Origin: Cacajao melanocephalus
Taxonomy: Eukaryota; Chordata; Mammalia; Primates; Pitheciidae
Length of the DNA stretch: 64,000 nucleotides
Assembly (NCBI GenBank): GCA_963573385.1
Contig: CAUYLG010071707.1
Location: 23,070 to 87,069 of the forward strand
Direction: 5' to 3'
This document shows positions 36,516 to 48,636 of this stretch, one piece after another; the first letter of the stretch is position 1, and every line of letters starts with the position of its first letter. The notes under the pieces are model-generated. The model ran no database searches. It had not been told where the DNA came from and saw only the letters and a program-made list of their open reading frames with translations. The translations under genes and the position numbers were made by a program.

Positions 36516-36633
36516 GAATCAGTAACCAAAAATCTTTTATCAAGAAAAAGTCGAGGACCTCATAGCTTGAGATGGAATCAGTAACCAAAATTCTTCTATC
36601 GAGAAAAAGTCTAAGACCTTATGGCTTCTCTGG
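36516..36633 (+). repeat. 59-bp tandem duplication inside L1 ORF2
   Basis: Copies at 36516-36574 and 36575-36633 both begin GAATCAGTAACCAAAA and continue through the same stretch ('gagaaaaagtctaagacc' in copy 2). About 47 of 59 positions match. Ordinary L1 elements have a single copy here, and 59 is not a multiple of three, so the duplication itself breaks the frame. Confidence 0.9.
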
Positions 36634-37566
36634 AGAATTCTACTAAACAGAATTCACCAAGTGAATTCTTCAAATTTGAGAAAGAATTTATAGCAATCTT
36701 TCTCAAATTCTACAAAAAAATTGAAGAGAGGGGACTTCTTCAAACTCTTTTTATGAGGCTACCATTCCCCTAATGTGAAAGCCAGACAAGGACACTACAA
36801 GAAAAAAAAAATGTATAAGCCAATACCTCAGATGAACATAGGTACAAAAATCCTCAAAAAATAAATAGCAAGCTATTTTAAATAGTTCATTAAAAGGATG
36901 ATACTTTGATATAGTAAAATGTATCCCTGAGATACCAGGATGGTCCAACCTACTAAAATCAGTAAATGTGATATACCACCTTTAAAAAATGAAGGAAAAT
37001 GTGTAAACACCTCAATATGTGCAGAAAAAAAAACATTTTACAAAGTTCAACATCTTCCCATGACAAAAAAAAATAAGGTTAGGAATAAAGGTGTATAGAA
37101 GGAATGTACCTCAACACAGTAAAGTCCATATTTGAGAACCCAATAGCTAACATTGTTCTAATAGTTAATAGCTAAGAACTTTTCCTTAAAAATCAGAAAC
37201 AAGACAACGATGACTACTCTTGCCACTTCTATTCAACATATTACTGGAAATGCTACCTAGAATAATTAGATAGGTAATACAATAAATAAAAGGCAAGCAA
37301 ATCAGAAAGGAAAAAGTGAAACTTTCTGTTTGCAGAATGACATCATCCTATATACAGAAAACTCTTAGTCAATGAAAAGATAATAAAACTAATTTTAAAA
37401 ATTAGTAAAATTGCGGGATACAAAATTTACATGCAAAAACTAGTTGTGCTTATTAGAGACTAATAAACTATCCAAAAATTAAATTTAAAATTTATAGCAC
37501 TTACATCACCAAACCTTAGCAATAAATTTAAACACTGAAATGAAATATATGTATAATAAAAATTAT

Positions 37567-37862
<296 letters not shown>

Positions 37863-39689
37863 TTATAAAACATTGATTAAAAATTGAAGAAGACATAAAT
37901 AAATTAAAAAAAATCCATGTTGATGAATCTGAGTTAATACTGTCTAAATGTTCTCATTACCCAAAGTGATCTGCAAATTCAACGCATTTTCCATAGAAAA
38001 TTTAAAGGCATTTTTCATAGATATAGAGAAAACAATCCTAAAAATCACATGGAACTACAAAAATTCCTGAATAACTAAAGTGACCTTAAGAAAGAAGAAC
38101 AAAGTTGGAAGTCTCACACTTTCTGGTTTCAAATTATTTTATAAAACTACAATAATCAAAACATTATGGTATTGGCACTAAAATAGACATGTAGAAAAAT
38201 GTACAGAATAGACAGTCTGGAAATAAACCTACAAATATTTAGTCAATTAATGTTTGACGAAGCCACCAAGAAGATACAATGGAGAAAGCACAGTATCTTG
38301 AATAAATGACTTTGGGAATACTGAATATCCACATTGTCAGACAGAAGAATGACATTAGACTTTTTTCACACACCAAATAAAAAATCAGCTCAAAACACAT
38401 TAAAAACTTAAATGTAACACTGAAACTATAAAACTACTACAAGAAAACATAAAGGAAAAGCTACCTGCATTGGTCTGGGCAATGACTTTTGAATATGATA
38501 CCAAAACAAGCAAAAAAAGCAAAAATGCACAAGTGGAACTACATCAAAATAAAAATTTCTGCACAGCAAAGGAAATAATTAGCAAAGTAAAAAGGCAATG
38601 TAGAGAATGGGAAAAAAAACCATGTATGTATGTAACATGAGTTTAATATCCACAATATATCAGAAACTCATATAACTATATAGCAAAATAAATAAATAAA
38701 TAACCTGCTTAACAGTTAGTAAAGGAACTGAACATACATTTTTTCAAAGAAGACATATAAGTAGCCAACAGATTTATAAAAAGATGCCCAACATCACAAA
38801 TCATCTGAGAAATGAAATCAAAACCATAATGAGATAATTATTTCACACATCTTACTATTTCTATTATTAAAAAGTTACAAGGTAACAATTGTTGAGAATG
38901 CATACAAAGAGGAACTCTTGTACATTTACGGTAGAAGACCATATAGAAACACAATATGGGGATTTTTCAAAAAATTAGCAATAAAACTACTATATGATCC
39001 AGAAATTCTTGTTTTGAGTATATATGCAAAGGTCATAAAGTCATTATCACAAAAGAAATAGCTGCACTCCTATGTTCATTGCTGCATTATTCGCATTAGC
39101 CAAGATATAGAATAATCTAGTATCTGCAAGTGGATGAATGGAGAAAGAAAATGTGACATATATAAATGGAATATTTCTCAGCCTTAAGAAATGGAAATCC
39201 TGTTGTTTGTAACAACATGAATGAACCTAGAAGACATTATGCTATTAAAACAAGTCAGAAACAGAAAGACAAATACAGTATAATCTCACTTATAGATGAA
39301 ATCTAAGTTAAATCATAGAAATAGAGTAGAATAATGGCTATCCTGGGATTGGGGGTGGGGGAAATGGGAAAATGTTGGTTAAAGGATACAACATTTTAAT
39401 TATGAGTAAGTTCTGGAGACCTAATATGATTATATTTAATAATAATGTACACTTAAAATTTACAAAAAATGTACATTCTAAATAGTCTTACCACTCACAT
39501 AAAGTACAGTTACTCTATGAGGTGATGGGCATGCTAATTACATTGATTATGGTGATCATTTCACAATATATATGTATATCAAAACATCATGTTGTACACC
39601 TTAAAAATATACAATTTTTGTAATTTATACCTCAGTAATTACGGGGTAAACTCATTTAAACAGATTTGACATTATATTTAAATAATTCA

Positions 39690-40176
39690 TTCCTATGGTC
39701 TTAATATGGCTTTTTAAAACTCTTCTCAAATTCATAGTCGAAATCTAATCACTGTGCTGGTATTGGAGATGGAGGTCTTTGGAAAGTAATTAAGTTATTA
39801 GGACAGAGTCCTCATGATTCTGATTAGTATCCTTTTAAAAGAGGCCCCAGAAAGCTACCTTGTCCTTCTTACCATGTTGAGGACACTGAAAGAAGTTGCC
39901 ATTCCATGAAACAGGAAATGGGCCCATATCAGACACTGAATCTGCAGATGTCTTAATATTAATGTTCAGATTCCTCCCAATTTCATATTTTGAAATCTAA
40001 TCACTAATGTAATGCTATTAGGAGGTGGACCTTCAGAAGGTGATTAGGGTATGAAGACAGAGCCCTTGTGATTCTTAGACTTTATAGTCTCCAGAATTGT
40101 AAGAAATAAATTTCTGTTGCTTATAAGCTACTTAGTTCATGGTATTTTGTTATAACAGCCTGAATGGGCTAAAACA
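39690..40176 (+). mobile_element. MLT1-like LTR, 5' part duplicated in tandem
   Basis: Two head-to-tail partial copies. Copy A, about 39690-39960, runs from 'aaattcatagtcgaaatcta' through 'tgttgaggacactgaaag' to 'tctgcagatgtcttaat'. Copy B begins again at about 39963 with 'cagattcctcccaatttcat' and 'tttgaaatctaatcactaat', lacks the middle section, and finishes with 'agaaataaatttctgttgct' and 'gtattttgttataacagcct'. An intact LTR would show the 5' part once. Confidence 0.6.
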
Positions 40177-41330
40177 TTCATTTTATCTTGCATTTAATAT
40201 TATATTTTCCTAAAATTAATAAAAGTTTTTATAAAAAGTTTTCTGACTGTCTAGATCAATTTGTATATACATATCAAATGCATTTAATTATTAACTTATT
40301 CATAAGACATTTATTATATTTTAATTTTTTTCTTTCATAAATAGTGCTGGTATGTGTGTTCAAATTAAGATATTGTCTAATGTTTCATAAATTTATATAC
40401 ATGAGCAATATGCAATTTATATTTTCAGATTTTTTTTGTAATGCAGGTGCAGATCAGGAATATACAAATTTAAAAAGCTATTATAACAAGAACAAAAGCA
40501 AAAAAAAAAAAAACACACTCCTTAGTTGTGTGAGCTGGAAATGTCTTCACAGCTTATTTTTTCTGTAATTCCTGACCTCTACCTGTAAGCTTCCCAGGTT
40601 GAAAGAGATAAAGTCAGCACTACCTGCACATCAACAACTGTAAAGGTTTTAGGCAAAAATGTAGCTTTTAAAGTGTCTTTTTGAAATAAATTATTTCCCT
40701 TCAAATATTACTAGAGAGGAGAATAAAACTTGAGTACCAGTAGGGAGGAATGACTTATGAAATTATGACATTTGGGGAGTTAGGGAAGAGAGTGAACCTC
40801 CATTTAACCTCCTTTCTGGCACTCACATGTCTTTAAAAGACATTGCCAAGGCAGTTTCATTTAACCAGCTGATTTTAAATTGCTCCATGGGGCTGATTTT
40901 ATAAAACTTCTCTGATATTTTATGGTTCTACAGTTTTATGAGTACAATAAATGCCAGAAATCTTAGAAATGGCATAGCATTTCAAAAGGAACATCGTTTC
41001 TTAGAATCAGGGTGAAGCTAAGTTATTGACTTATGAAATCTATTAACAGTCTCACTCCAGTTTAAATTTCACCAGGCTATCTAACATTGTCATTGGTTTA
41101 GTGTAACATTGCCCTGAGTACTTTTATTACAGATCTTCATTACTTAAATGTTTCTTTTTTTCTTAAGCAAATAATCTATGACGTACATAGAGTACAGCAC
41201 TTTCAGATGTCTGTCTACTAAATTAAAAACGTGGCAATACATCTATGAGCACAGTGAAGTTACTCTTCAGAAGGCACTAATCACACAAGTATTGAGGATT
41301 GATACCCCAGGGAGACAGCATTTAATTTTT
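40177..41330. other. Unassigned AT-rich sequence
   Basis: Nothing recognisable apart from an A14 run near 40500. Confidence 0.35.
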
Positions 41331-41409
41331 TTGTACCAAGATACAAAGAAATTTTAAAAATCTAAATTTTTTTTAACAAAAAAAAATTTAGATTTTTTTT
41401 GTGGTACAA
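41331..41409. repeat. Inverted repeat: perfect 19-bp core hairpin with matched outer arms
   Basis: Core left arm AAAAATCTAAATTTTTTTT (41356-41374) and right arm AAAAAAAATTTAGATTTTT (41379-41397) are exact reverse complements around the four-base spacer aaca. Outside them, TTGTACCA (41331-41338) and TGGTACAA (41402-41409) also pair, with an unequal internal gap of 17 and 4 bases. No repeat family I know has this structure. Confidence 0.92.
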
Positions 41410-42469
41410 GAAAAGTCCGTAGTTATATGTGAACATCAGATAACAATGGCAGAATAGAATGGACTCAAGTGCCTTTGTCTAATGTGTTCTGGCATATTTC
41501 GCGTTTCACAAAAAAGCCATTAGAATAAGATATTAAAAAGTCAAAAATGTTATTCTTATTCTTGAAAAAAAAACAAGGTGTTGTTGTTTTTCATGTTTTT
41601 AAAAACTTCCTTTAAATCAAGTTCCTCTTTCTACATCCTATATTTGTAAAGGAATTCTAGTAAGGTGAGTGATCATAATAGATATTATATCCTTTATTAT
41701 AAGTGAAATCAATCAAGCTGAGCTCTTAAGGACTTTTCAGTACTTCTGGTTTTGATGTGAGTGCAAAAATTGATTTCCTAAACCTAAATATTGCTACACA
41801 AGACAAGAAAACAGTCTCTAGATATTTCTGAAATGTTTTTGCCAAATTTAACTTTTTAAAACATGATATACATTTCACAAATACATTACTGCAGTTTGTG
41901 TAAGTGGAAAGCTCACACAAAAGACTGAGGAGAGAATCATTTTGACCTCAAGAAGAAAGCTATTATTATCTGTATCCAAGATTCCAATTAAAGAATATAC
42001 AAGAGAAAACAGCAGCAGTGGAGATAGCAGCATGTATTTCGGATTAACTTTCAAGATCTGGATGTTTAAAGAGTAAAAATCATGAACTGGAGCCACATTC
42101 TATAAATTCCAAAAAGGTTATTTCCATCATTAGTCAACATAAGCAAAATAGAGCAATGAGAAGGGGTGCTCTTCGGCTGATAACACAAAATTATTTGCTC
42201 TTAAATACAGTGAAGCAATGTGTAACTTTCCATTTTGGATCAGCGAAGCAGAGGAGTAAGGAGCAAAACACAAGATAGTGGATATTGCCTAGCCTTTTTT
42301 GACTTGTCCAGAAATACATGACTGAAGTGCATTCTTAGTGAATTGATCAATATTAGCTACATATTTTTTTTCAAAAGCTCAAGACAATAAAAAATGTTTG
42401 TGGGTGAGTAATAACAATACCAGCAACCATAATCGCAAAGGAAGACAATAACCAATGCCTCTATTGAGA
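41410..42469. other. Unassigned AT-rich sequence
   Basis: No recognisable feature. Two overlapping minus frames at 41726-42096 (64 and 73 codons) look like chance. Confidence 0.35.
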
Positions 42470-42532
42470 GGCAGGTATTAAGTATTAAACATCTAATTTA
42501 ATCATCTCAGTAACTCTACAGAGCAATATTAT

Positions 42533-43341
42533 TGTCGTCACATAATGGGTTCATCTTGCCTGCTTCCCAGAAAAAAACAATGCACTAACAACAGCAGATT
42601 TGTGCAGCACAGAAAGAGTTTAATTAATGCTGGACTTGTCAAGCAGTAGACAGAGTTTATTAGGCAAATCACCCTCCCTGAGAACTCAAGAGGCCAGGGT
42701 TTTTATGGATAATTTGGTTGTCAAGGGGACTAGGGAATGGATGCTGCTGATTGGTTGAGCATGAAGTCACTGGGGTGTGAAAAACAGTCCTCATACCCTG
42801 AATTAGCCTATGGATGGGGACCACAGAATCAGTTGAGTCATGAGTCACAGGTCTAGGGGGTGTAGTCAGTCAGTCTCCAGAATGTAGAAGTCTAAAAAAT
42901 GTCTCCAAAGACCAATCTCATGTTCTACAATAGTGATGTATCTACAGGATTAACTGGAGAAGTCACAAATTTTGTGACCTCTGGCCACAAGACTCCCCAG
43001 CAGTAAGAGATTACAGCAAAGTAAGCTAGGAGACAAGGGCTGATTATCCTTCAAATATGCCTACATTTTAGCAGAATTCAGGTCTCTCCCATAATCCTAA
43101 TCTTGTGGTTTTTCATTAGTTTTACAAAGGCAGTTTCAGTCCCTGGAAAAGGAGGGGTCAGTTTTAGAGGCACTGTTGTCACCCTTGCTTTAAAGTTAAA
43201 TGATAAACTAAATTCCTCCTATGGAAAGGCCTATTCTTAGGCCAAGAATTAGTGAAGACAGCCACCCCGTGAAGCTGGAAGTATGATGGAATCAGCCATG
43301 CCAGACTTCTCTGTGGTCATACTCTTCACAAGGTGGTTTCA
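42533..43341 (-). mobile_element. Solo LTR (ERV1-like) inserted in a MIR, TTAT target duplication
   Basis: 809 bp with TG...CA ends. Direct repeat TTAT at 42529-42532 and 43342-43345 is the 4-bp target duplication expected for ERV1. On the minus strand a TATA-like CATAAAAA lies at about 42707-42700 and AATAAA at 42661-42656, about 120 nt before the LTR end. A second ATTAAA-type word is near 42622. No internal retroviral sequence is present. The family was not named with confidence. Confidence 0.85.
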
Positions 43342-43389
43342 TTATTAACCACATTTTACAGATAAAAATCAATAGATTGAATAACATGC

Positions 43390-43438
43390 TCACACTGATA
43401 TAGCTGTGTTACTGTATCATACAGCTATATCAGTGTGA
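43390..43438. repeat. Perfect 18-bp inverted repeat with 13-bp spacer
   Basis: Left arm TCACACTGATATAGCTGT (43390-43407) and right arm ACAGCTATATCAGTGTGA (43421-43438) are exact reverse complements; the spacer is GTTACTGTATCAT. The left arm corresponds to the antisense MIR 'gtcacacagcta' position, so the right arm is the added copy. Confidence 0.95.
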
Positions 43439-43529
43439 CTGTAGTCAAGATTTAGACCATGAGCCAGTTTTACTATAACTTCTTTTAAATCTAAGAACAC
43501 CAAACTGATTTTTTCAATGTTAACATAGG

Positions 43530-43745
43530 TATCAAAGCACACAATGAATTTTTCTAATTAATTTCATAAGTACACAGGCCTGTGAGATAAGCAATAATTA
43601 TTCTTCCATTTCAGAAATGGTACAAGAGAGATTTAACAAGTTTTAACTAATAGAGATTGCCACAAAACTGGTGATACCTGAGACAGGGTATATATTCAGG
43701 CTTTCTGATTCCAAATATAATGTTGTTTCAAATATTCCACCATAA
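43530..43745 (-). mobile_element. MIR fragment
   Basis: Antisense MIR order: 'gcaataattattcttccatt' near 43590, 'tcagaaatggtacaagagag' near 43611, 'caggctttctgattccaaat' near 43698. A second MIR next to the split one. Confidence 0.5.
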
Positions 43746-44189
43746 AGAATGCTTCAGAAAAATGGTTCTCAACTTTTCTTTAATATACCTATTTACATGT
43801 AAAGGCCTAGGGCCCACCATGATAGCAACAAAAGATATAATTTGTTTTATACAATAGCACTTATTTACTTCCTGACATTTTGATAATATATTTAATATTT
43901 GTGATAGGATTTTATGATATCAAACTCACAATAGTGTTGGTAATGTGTTTTATTGCTATGACTTTTAGGTGCAGTATATTCTAATATATAGTTCCATACT
44001 TGCTTAACTATGTAATAATACCATTAAGTATGAATTTCCCATCTATGTTAAATATAAATGACAGAATACTGGAAATCATATTTGTATTTATTATAAAAAT
44101 GTAGAATGTTCTCAATAGTTGAATGCTTATTATATCTTAATTATAAGATATAATTATTATATCATCTTATAAATAATTGTACTTATTCT
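43746..44189. other. Unassigned AT-rich sequence
   Basis: No recognisable feature. Confidence 0.35.
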
Positions 44190-44345
44190 TTTTTCATCTT
44201 ACAAATAATTTGTCACGTTTAGTATTGATATCTCCATTTCACAAAATGAAAATGTTAACAAAAAAATTAAGTTGCTTTACATTATAGAACCAGTAAATGG
44301 TAGAATCAATTAAAAATTATGCTTTTAACCATCGTGCTATACTGT
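44190..44345 (-). mobile_element. MIR fragment
   Basis: Antisense MIR order: 'gatatctccatttcacaaaa' near 44226, 'agaaccagtaaatggtagaa' near 44286 and the terminal 'cttttaaccatcgtgctata' near 44322, which matches the MIR tRNA-derived head read in reverse. Confidence 0.6.
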
Positions 44346-44353
44346 CAAAGATT

Positions 44354-44428
44354 TTATATATATATGTGTGTGTGTGTGTGTGTGCATGCACATGTGTATG
44401 TATGTATATGAATATGTATATGTATACT
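44354..44428. repeat. TA/TG/TATG microsatellite
   Basis: (TA)n, then (GT)n about 20 bases long, then TGCATGCACATG and TATG words. Confidence 0.9.
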
Positions 44429-45110
44429 GAAATGCTTCACTAGAAAAAACTGAAAGAAAAAATGTAAACTTCAAAGGCAAAGTGGGTAGCTAGTTAAGAG
44501 TAGCAATTTTAACCTTGCTAAATAGAGATAAGCAGAAGATGCAATGGAGGATTATGTAGCATGAAGCTCCATTTATTAAATCTGATTTACAACTCAGTCT
44601 GTGCTTATTGGCAGAATATAACGTTTAGTATCAGGCTCCAGACAGCTTACTTGAATCTACATTCAGTCTCAGGCACCAATCTCTCTTTCCTCCTAGGATC
44701 ATATTTTCCAGCCACCTGCTAAACGTAGCATCAATTTGCTTGATGTAATTACATTTTGTAGCGCAATGTATTTAGTCACTACTTTCGGAAAAATATCATT
44801 TTATCACATAAACATTTTAGCCTAGAGAAAGATTTTACACAGTACAGTGTTCTTCCTGTGATACAAAGGCAATTAATGGTAAAATATGATTAAATTAATA
44901 GAAATTTGCTTTGCCACTCACTTTGCAATAAAGTTACTATTTAAAAGAAATACTTGAGAAACTGGAATTTTCTAATTATACCTAATATGTAATATAAAAA
45001 CTCATTTCATATAATGTAAATGCTCATATATGTAAGAAGCAAGAAGTATGGAGAATACTTATGACAAAATTTGACTGAAACTCATAAAGACAAATTTATT
45101 TAAAAATCTA
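44429..45110. other. Unassigned AT-rich sequence
   Basis: No recognisable feature. Confidence 0.35.
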
Positions 45111-45115
45111 TTCTT

Positions 45116-45436
<321 letters not shown>

Positions 45437-46023
45437 TCTTTACAAAATCAATTTATAGGTTTGATACAATTTTTATTACATTTTTAGGCAAACTAGTAAG
45501 AAAATGCTAATAGTGTGGAAGAAATTTTAAAATTTTCATGTTATTCTGATAAAACAGAGTCAAGAATATTCAGATACATTCTAAACAAGAAGAGTTGTCC
45601 CCTAAGTCATTAAAAGATAGTATAAAATGACTATAAGTAGTATAACACATTACTTATAAAGTCAAATAGATAAAAGTAAAAGATTGACTACCTAGAAACA
45701 AATTCTTTTCAGTGACAAAAACTTTCCATTTAAAAGTAATAGAAAAAGAATATAAGTTATTGAATAGAAACTACTGAAAAATCTAGCTAAAATTTGGAAG
45801 GATATAGTAAGCACTTTTCATACCCCACACTTTATATATTAACATTATTTTCAGCTAGATTATATATATATATACATATATATGTAAAGCAAATGGCTCA
45901 AAACAAATATTCTTGAACATTAAACTGTTCTTGTGGTGCTGATGTTTTCACATAGTAATCTGATTAAAGCACCCACTTAAAGCCTTCTTCATTGGCAATA
46001 ATTGTTGTGTCAGTCATTGGCTT
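45437..46023. other. Unassigned AT-rich sequence
   Basis: Contains a short (TA)n run at about 45860-45876; otherwise nothing recognised. Confidence 0.35.
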
Positions 46024-46554
46024 TGTGTGCAGGAAACAGCAGGACCTAGACCAAACCCCTGGTGTTTCAGTAACATTAACAAGGTTCCTTTGCCAGGTAT
46101 GCTAACTTTTGCTTTTGTGAAAGGTTTTACAACGACCAAATAGGCAATGAGCAATTAATAAATTTATGGTTTATTGTGAGAAATTAACACACACATAAAC
46201 AAACATTCACAATACAGTTATAAAAGGCACTAGTTAGGGTGTAATGATCCATAGCAGAGGCTCAGAAGACCAGTCCACTTACAGAGAAACTCAAGCAAGT
46301 CTGGATGTCTCTCCTCGGTGCTGACCAGTGGTAGGCAAAGCAGCTTCTCTGTGGGCAGTCTTTCAGGGATACAGCTGCCAAAGTTAGGAAAAAGCTTTCA
46401 GAAGTCTCACAGGCCATGATTCCAAAAACTCCTCAGAAATTGCCTGTCCCTGGTCCTTTTATGATTCTCCGCAGGTGTGCTCACTGTCTCACTGTTGTTA
46501 TCTTGGCCACTGGGTCTCAGGTGGCACTGAGCCACAGCAGGTGTTAACTCATCA
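46024..46554 (-). mobile_element. LTR-like element, antisense (edges tentative)
   Basis: On the minus strand the segment has LTR organisation: a TATA-like CATAAAAGG at 46463-46455 and a poly(A) signal AATAAA at 46175-46170, about 280 nt downstream. The 3' part ends near 'ctgctgtttcctgcacaca'. Placing ends at TG (46024) and CA (46554) gives flanks gctt and cctt, matching at 3 of 4, which is only suggestive. The family was not identified. Confidence 0.55.
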
Positions 46555-46569
46555 CCTTAGTCTCTTATA

Positions 46570-46838
46570 CATATGCTTATCATGGGGAGTAGGCATATCA
46601 CATGGCCATAAGCAGAAGTAAGAGAGAGATGGGGGAGGTGCCACACACTTTTCAATGACCAGATCTTGCAAGAAGTCACTCACTATCTGGAGGACAGCAC
46701 CAAGGAGATGATATTAAAACATTCATGAGAAATCTACCCTCATGATCCAATCACCTTCCACCAGGCCCCACCTCCAACATTGGGAATTGCAGTTGACCAT
46801 AAGATTTGGGTGGAGACACAAATCTAAACCATATCATC
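46570..46838 (-). mobile_element. Partial MST-type (ERVL-MaLR) LTR
   Basis: Same family as the LTR at 1830-2209, here lacking its 3' part. Visible blocks are 'gtgccacacacttttcaatg', 'ccagatcttgcaagaagtc', 'catgatccaatcaccttcca', 'caggccccacctccaaca' and the terminal 'aaaccatatca'. It retains a block with 'aggacagcaccaaggagatg' that marks the longer MST subfamilies. Confidence 0.78.
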
Positions 46839-47337
46839 CATTAAAAAGTCCTGTAAGGTTTCCAACAGTAGATTTTCTTAAGAGAAAAAAGGGAGGGAAG
46901 GAAATATGATATATTCTGACATATAAGTAGACACAGTTATATGTTTATTTAATACAAATATAAAGATTTTTATCTGGCCTCTTCAACTAGGATATTAAAA
47001 GTTCAGGCTCACTGTCCTAGATTCTGCTATATCTAGAAAATAATGTACATATAGTAACTGTACATCACTGACAGTGCAGTGACAGCACAGTCTTTTTATC
47101 TGTAAAATGTCAGTCTGTATAAAAACACCATTCAGTTGCCAATTCTTTAGTGTTTATCTTAATGTAAAATCAATATTTCAAAGAAAACTAATTGCACTAG
47201 GCATTAACTAACAAAAACATCTTGTCTTTTCAGGTGATTTAGACATAAAAAGATGTTCAAGAACAGGTCAGCTATGAGTAAATGCTAATTGGACTGATAG
47301 CAATTTATGAAAATTTTACATGAAATAGGTGAATTTG
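46839..47337. other. Unassigned AT-rich sequence
   Basis: No recognisable feature. Confidence 0.35.
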
Positions 47338-48636
47338 TCTAGTTTCAGTCTTTGAGGCTGCCCACACTTGGATAGGGTTTTTGTGGGGGCCTTTTGTTGT
47401 TGTTTTTGATGATGATGCTGCTGTTGTTGTTGCTTTCTGCTTGTTTTTCTTTCGGTAGTTAAGTTCCTCTTCTGTAAGGTTGCTGCGGTTTGCTGGGGTT
47501 CACTTCAGGCTCTATTCATCTGATTCACTCTGGTGCCTGGATATATCACTAAGGAGGCTGGAGAGCAGCAAAGATGGGTTCCTCTCCTTCTTCTGGGACC
47601 TCTGACCTCAAGGGGCACCAACATGATGCCAGTAGAATTGCTCCTGTATAGGCTGTCTGACAACCCCTGTAGGAGGGTCTTACCCAGTTGGGTGGCATGG
47701 GGAGCAGAACCTGTTAAATGAAGCACGTTGTCTCTTGGTGTAGAGGGTATGTTTCATGGGGGGCAAACCCACTTGTCTGGACTGCCCAGATTCCTCAGAA
47801 CTACCAGGAGGAGAAGCTAAAACTGCTGATCCACAGGGACTGCGGCCACCCCTTTCTCTATGAGCTCAGCCTCAGGGAGATCCAAGTTCTGTCCCTGAGC
47901 CTCTAGCTGGAGTTACTGGAGACTTTGCAGGGAAGCGCTTTCTATTGAGGAAAGATGGGTCAGGGTTAGCCCTGAAGAGGTATTCTGGCTGCAGATTGCC
48001 ACAGCTGGGGTGTTGGGCTGTGGGGACAAATCTTGAGATGAAGCCATCCCCCAGAAGAAAAGTGTAGCCTGGAGCTATAGAAATGGGTGACGTCCTTCCC
48101 TTGTCCAGGGAGCTTAGCATGTTAAGCAGATGCAAGTCCCAGCGCTGGCTGCTGCCCCTCCTCCAAGGAGCTCAAATGGCTTAGACAGCAGGCAGTCTCA
48201 GCTGGTGCTGGTCGCCCCTCCCACTAGGAGTTCTGTAGGCTTAAGCAGATTCCAGCTGAGAGGCTGTAAGAATCTTTGCATTCCAGGGTTGGGACACTAG
48301 GCCATGGTGGCCTGGGTCCACAAGTGGGATTTTCCGATCTGTGGGTTTCACAGTTCCGTGGAAAAAGCACAGTTTTCCCAGCTGAATAGTGTGCTCACTC
48401 ACTGCCTCCCTTGGCTGGGGGTTGGGGGCTCTCCTCTGTGTGGCTCTCAGGTGGGCTGCCACACCACACTGCTCTTCCTTCTCTCCATGGGTCACATCAG
48501 CCTCCAGTCAATTTTAATGAGAGAACCTGGATACCTTGGTTGTCGGTGAAGGATTCACATGATTACTATGTTTTTATTCTATGGGAGCCTCTGAATGGTG
48601 TTACTTCTAGTCAGACATTTTGGTCCCACCACCAAA
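47338..48636 (-). mobile_element. Isolated L1 5'UTR (L1P/L1MA type), antisense
   Basis: About 1.3 kb of relatively GC-rich sequence reads on the plus strand as the reverse of an old primate-lineage L1 5'UTR: 'cagtctttgaggctgcccac' near 47347, 'ctcaggctcagggagatcc'-type text near 47865, 'cctctgtgtggctctcaggt' near 48433, and the 5' start region 'agtcagacattttggtccca' near 48610. ORF1, ORF2 and 3'UTR are absent on the left, so only the promoter part remains. A GATGATGATGCTGCTG/TTG trinucleotide tract lies at about 47395-47440. Short frames here (62-129 codons) have no coding support. Confidence 0.75.

Larger units (their letters stand above)
42470..43500 (-). mobile_element. MIR fragment split by an LTR
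   Basis: Left piece about 42470-42532 ('tttaatcatctcagtaactc', 'cagagcaatattat') and right piece from 43342 ('accacattttacagataaaa'). The two halves are consecutive parts of antisense MIR, so the LTR landed inside it. The right piece carries the inverted repeat at 43390-43438. Confidence 0.65.

Noticed and set aside
43390..43438. Hairpin as a microRNA precursor
   Set aside because: An 18-bp perfect stem with a 13-base loop is too short for a typical 60-80 nt precursor, and the arm origin in MIR explains it. A template-switch origin fits better.
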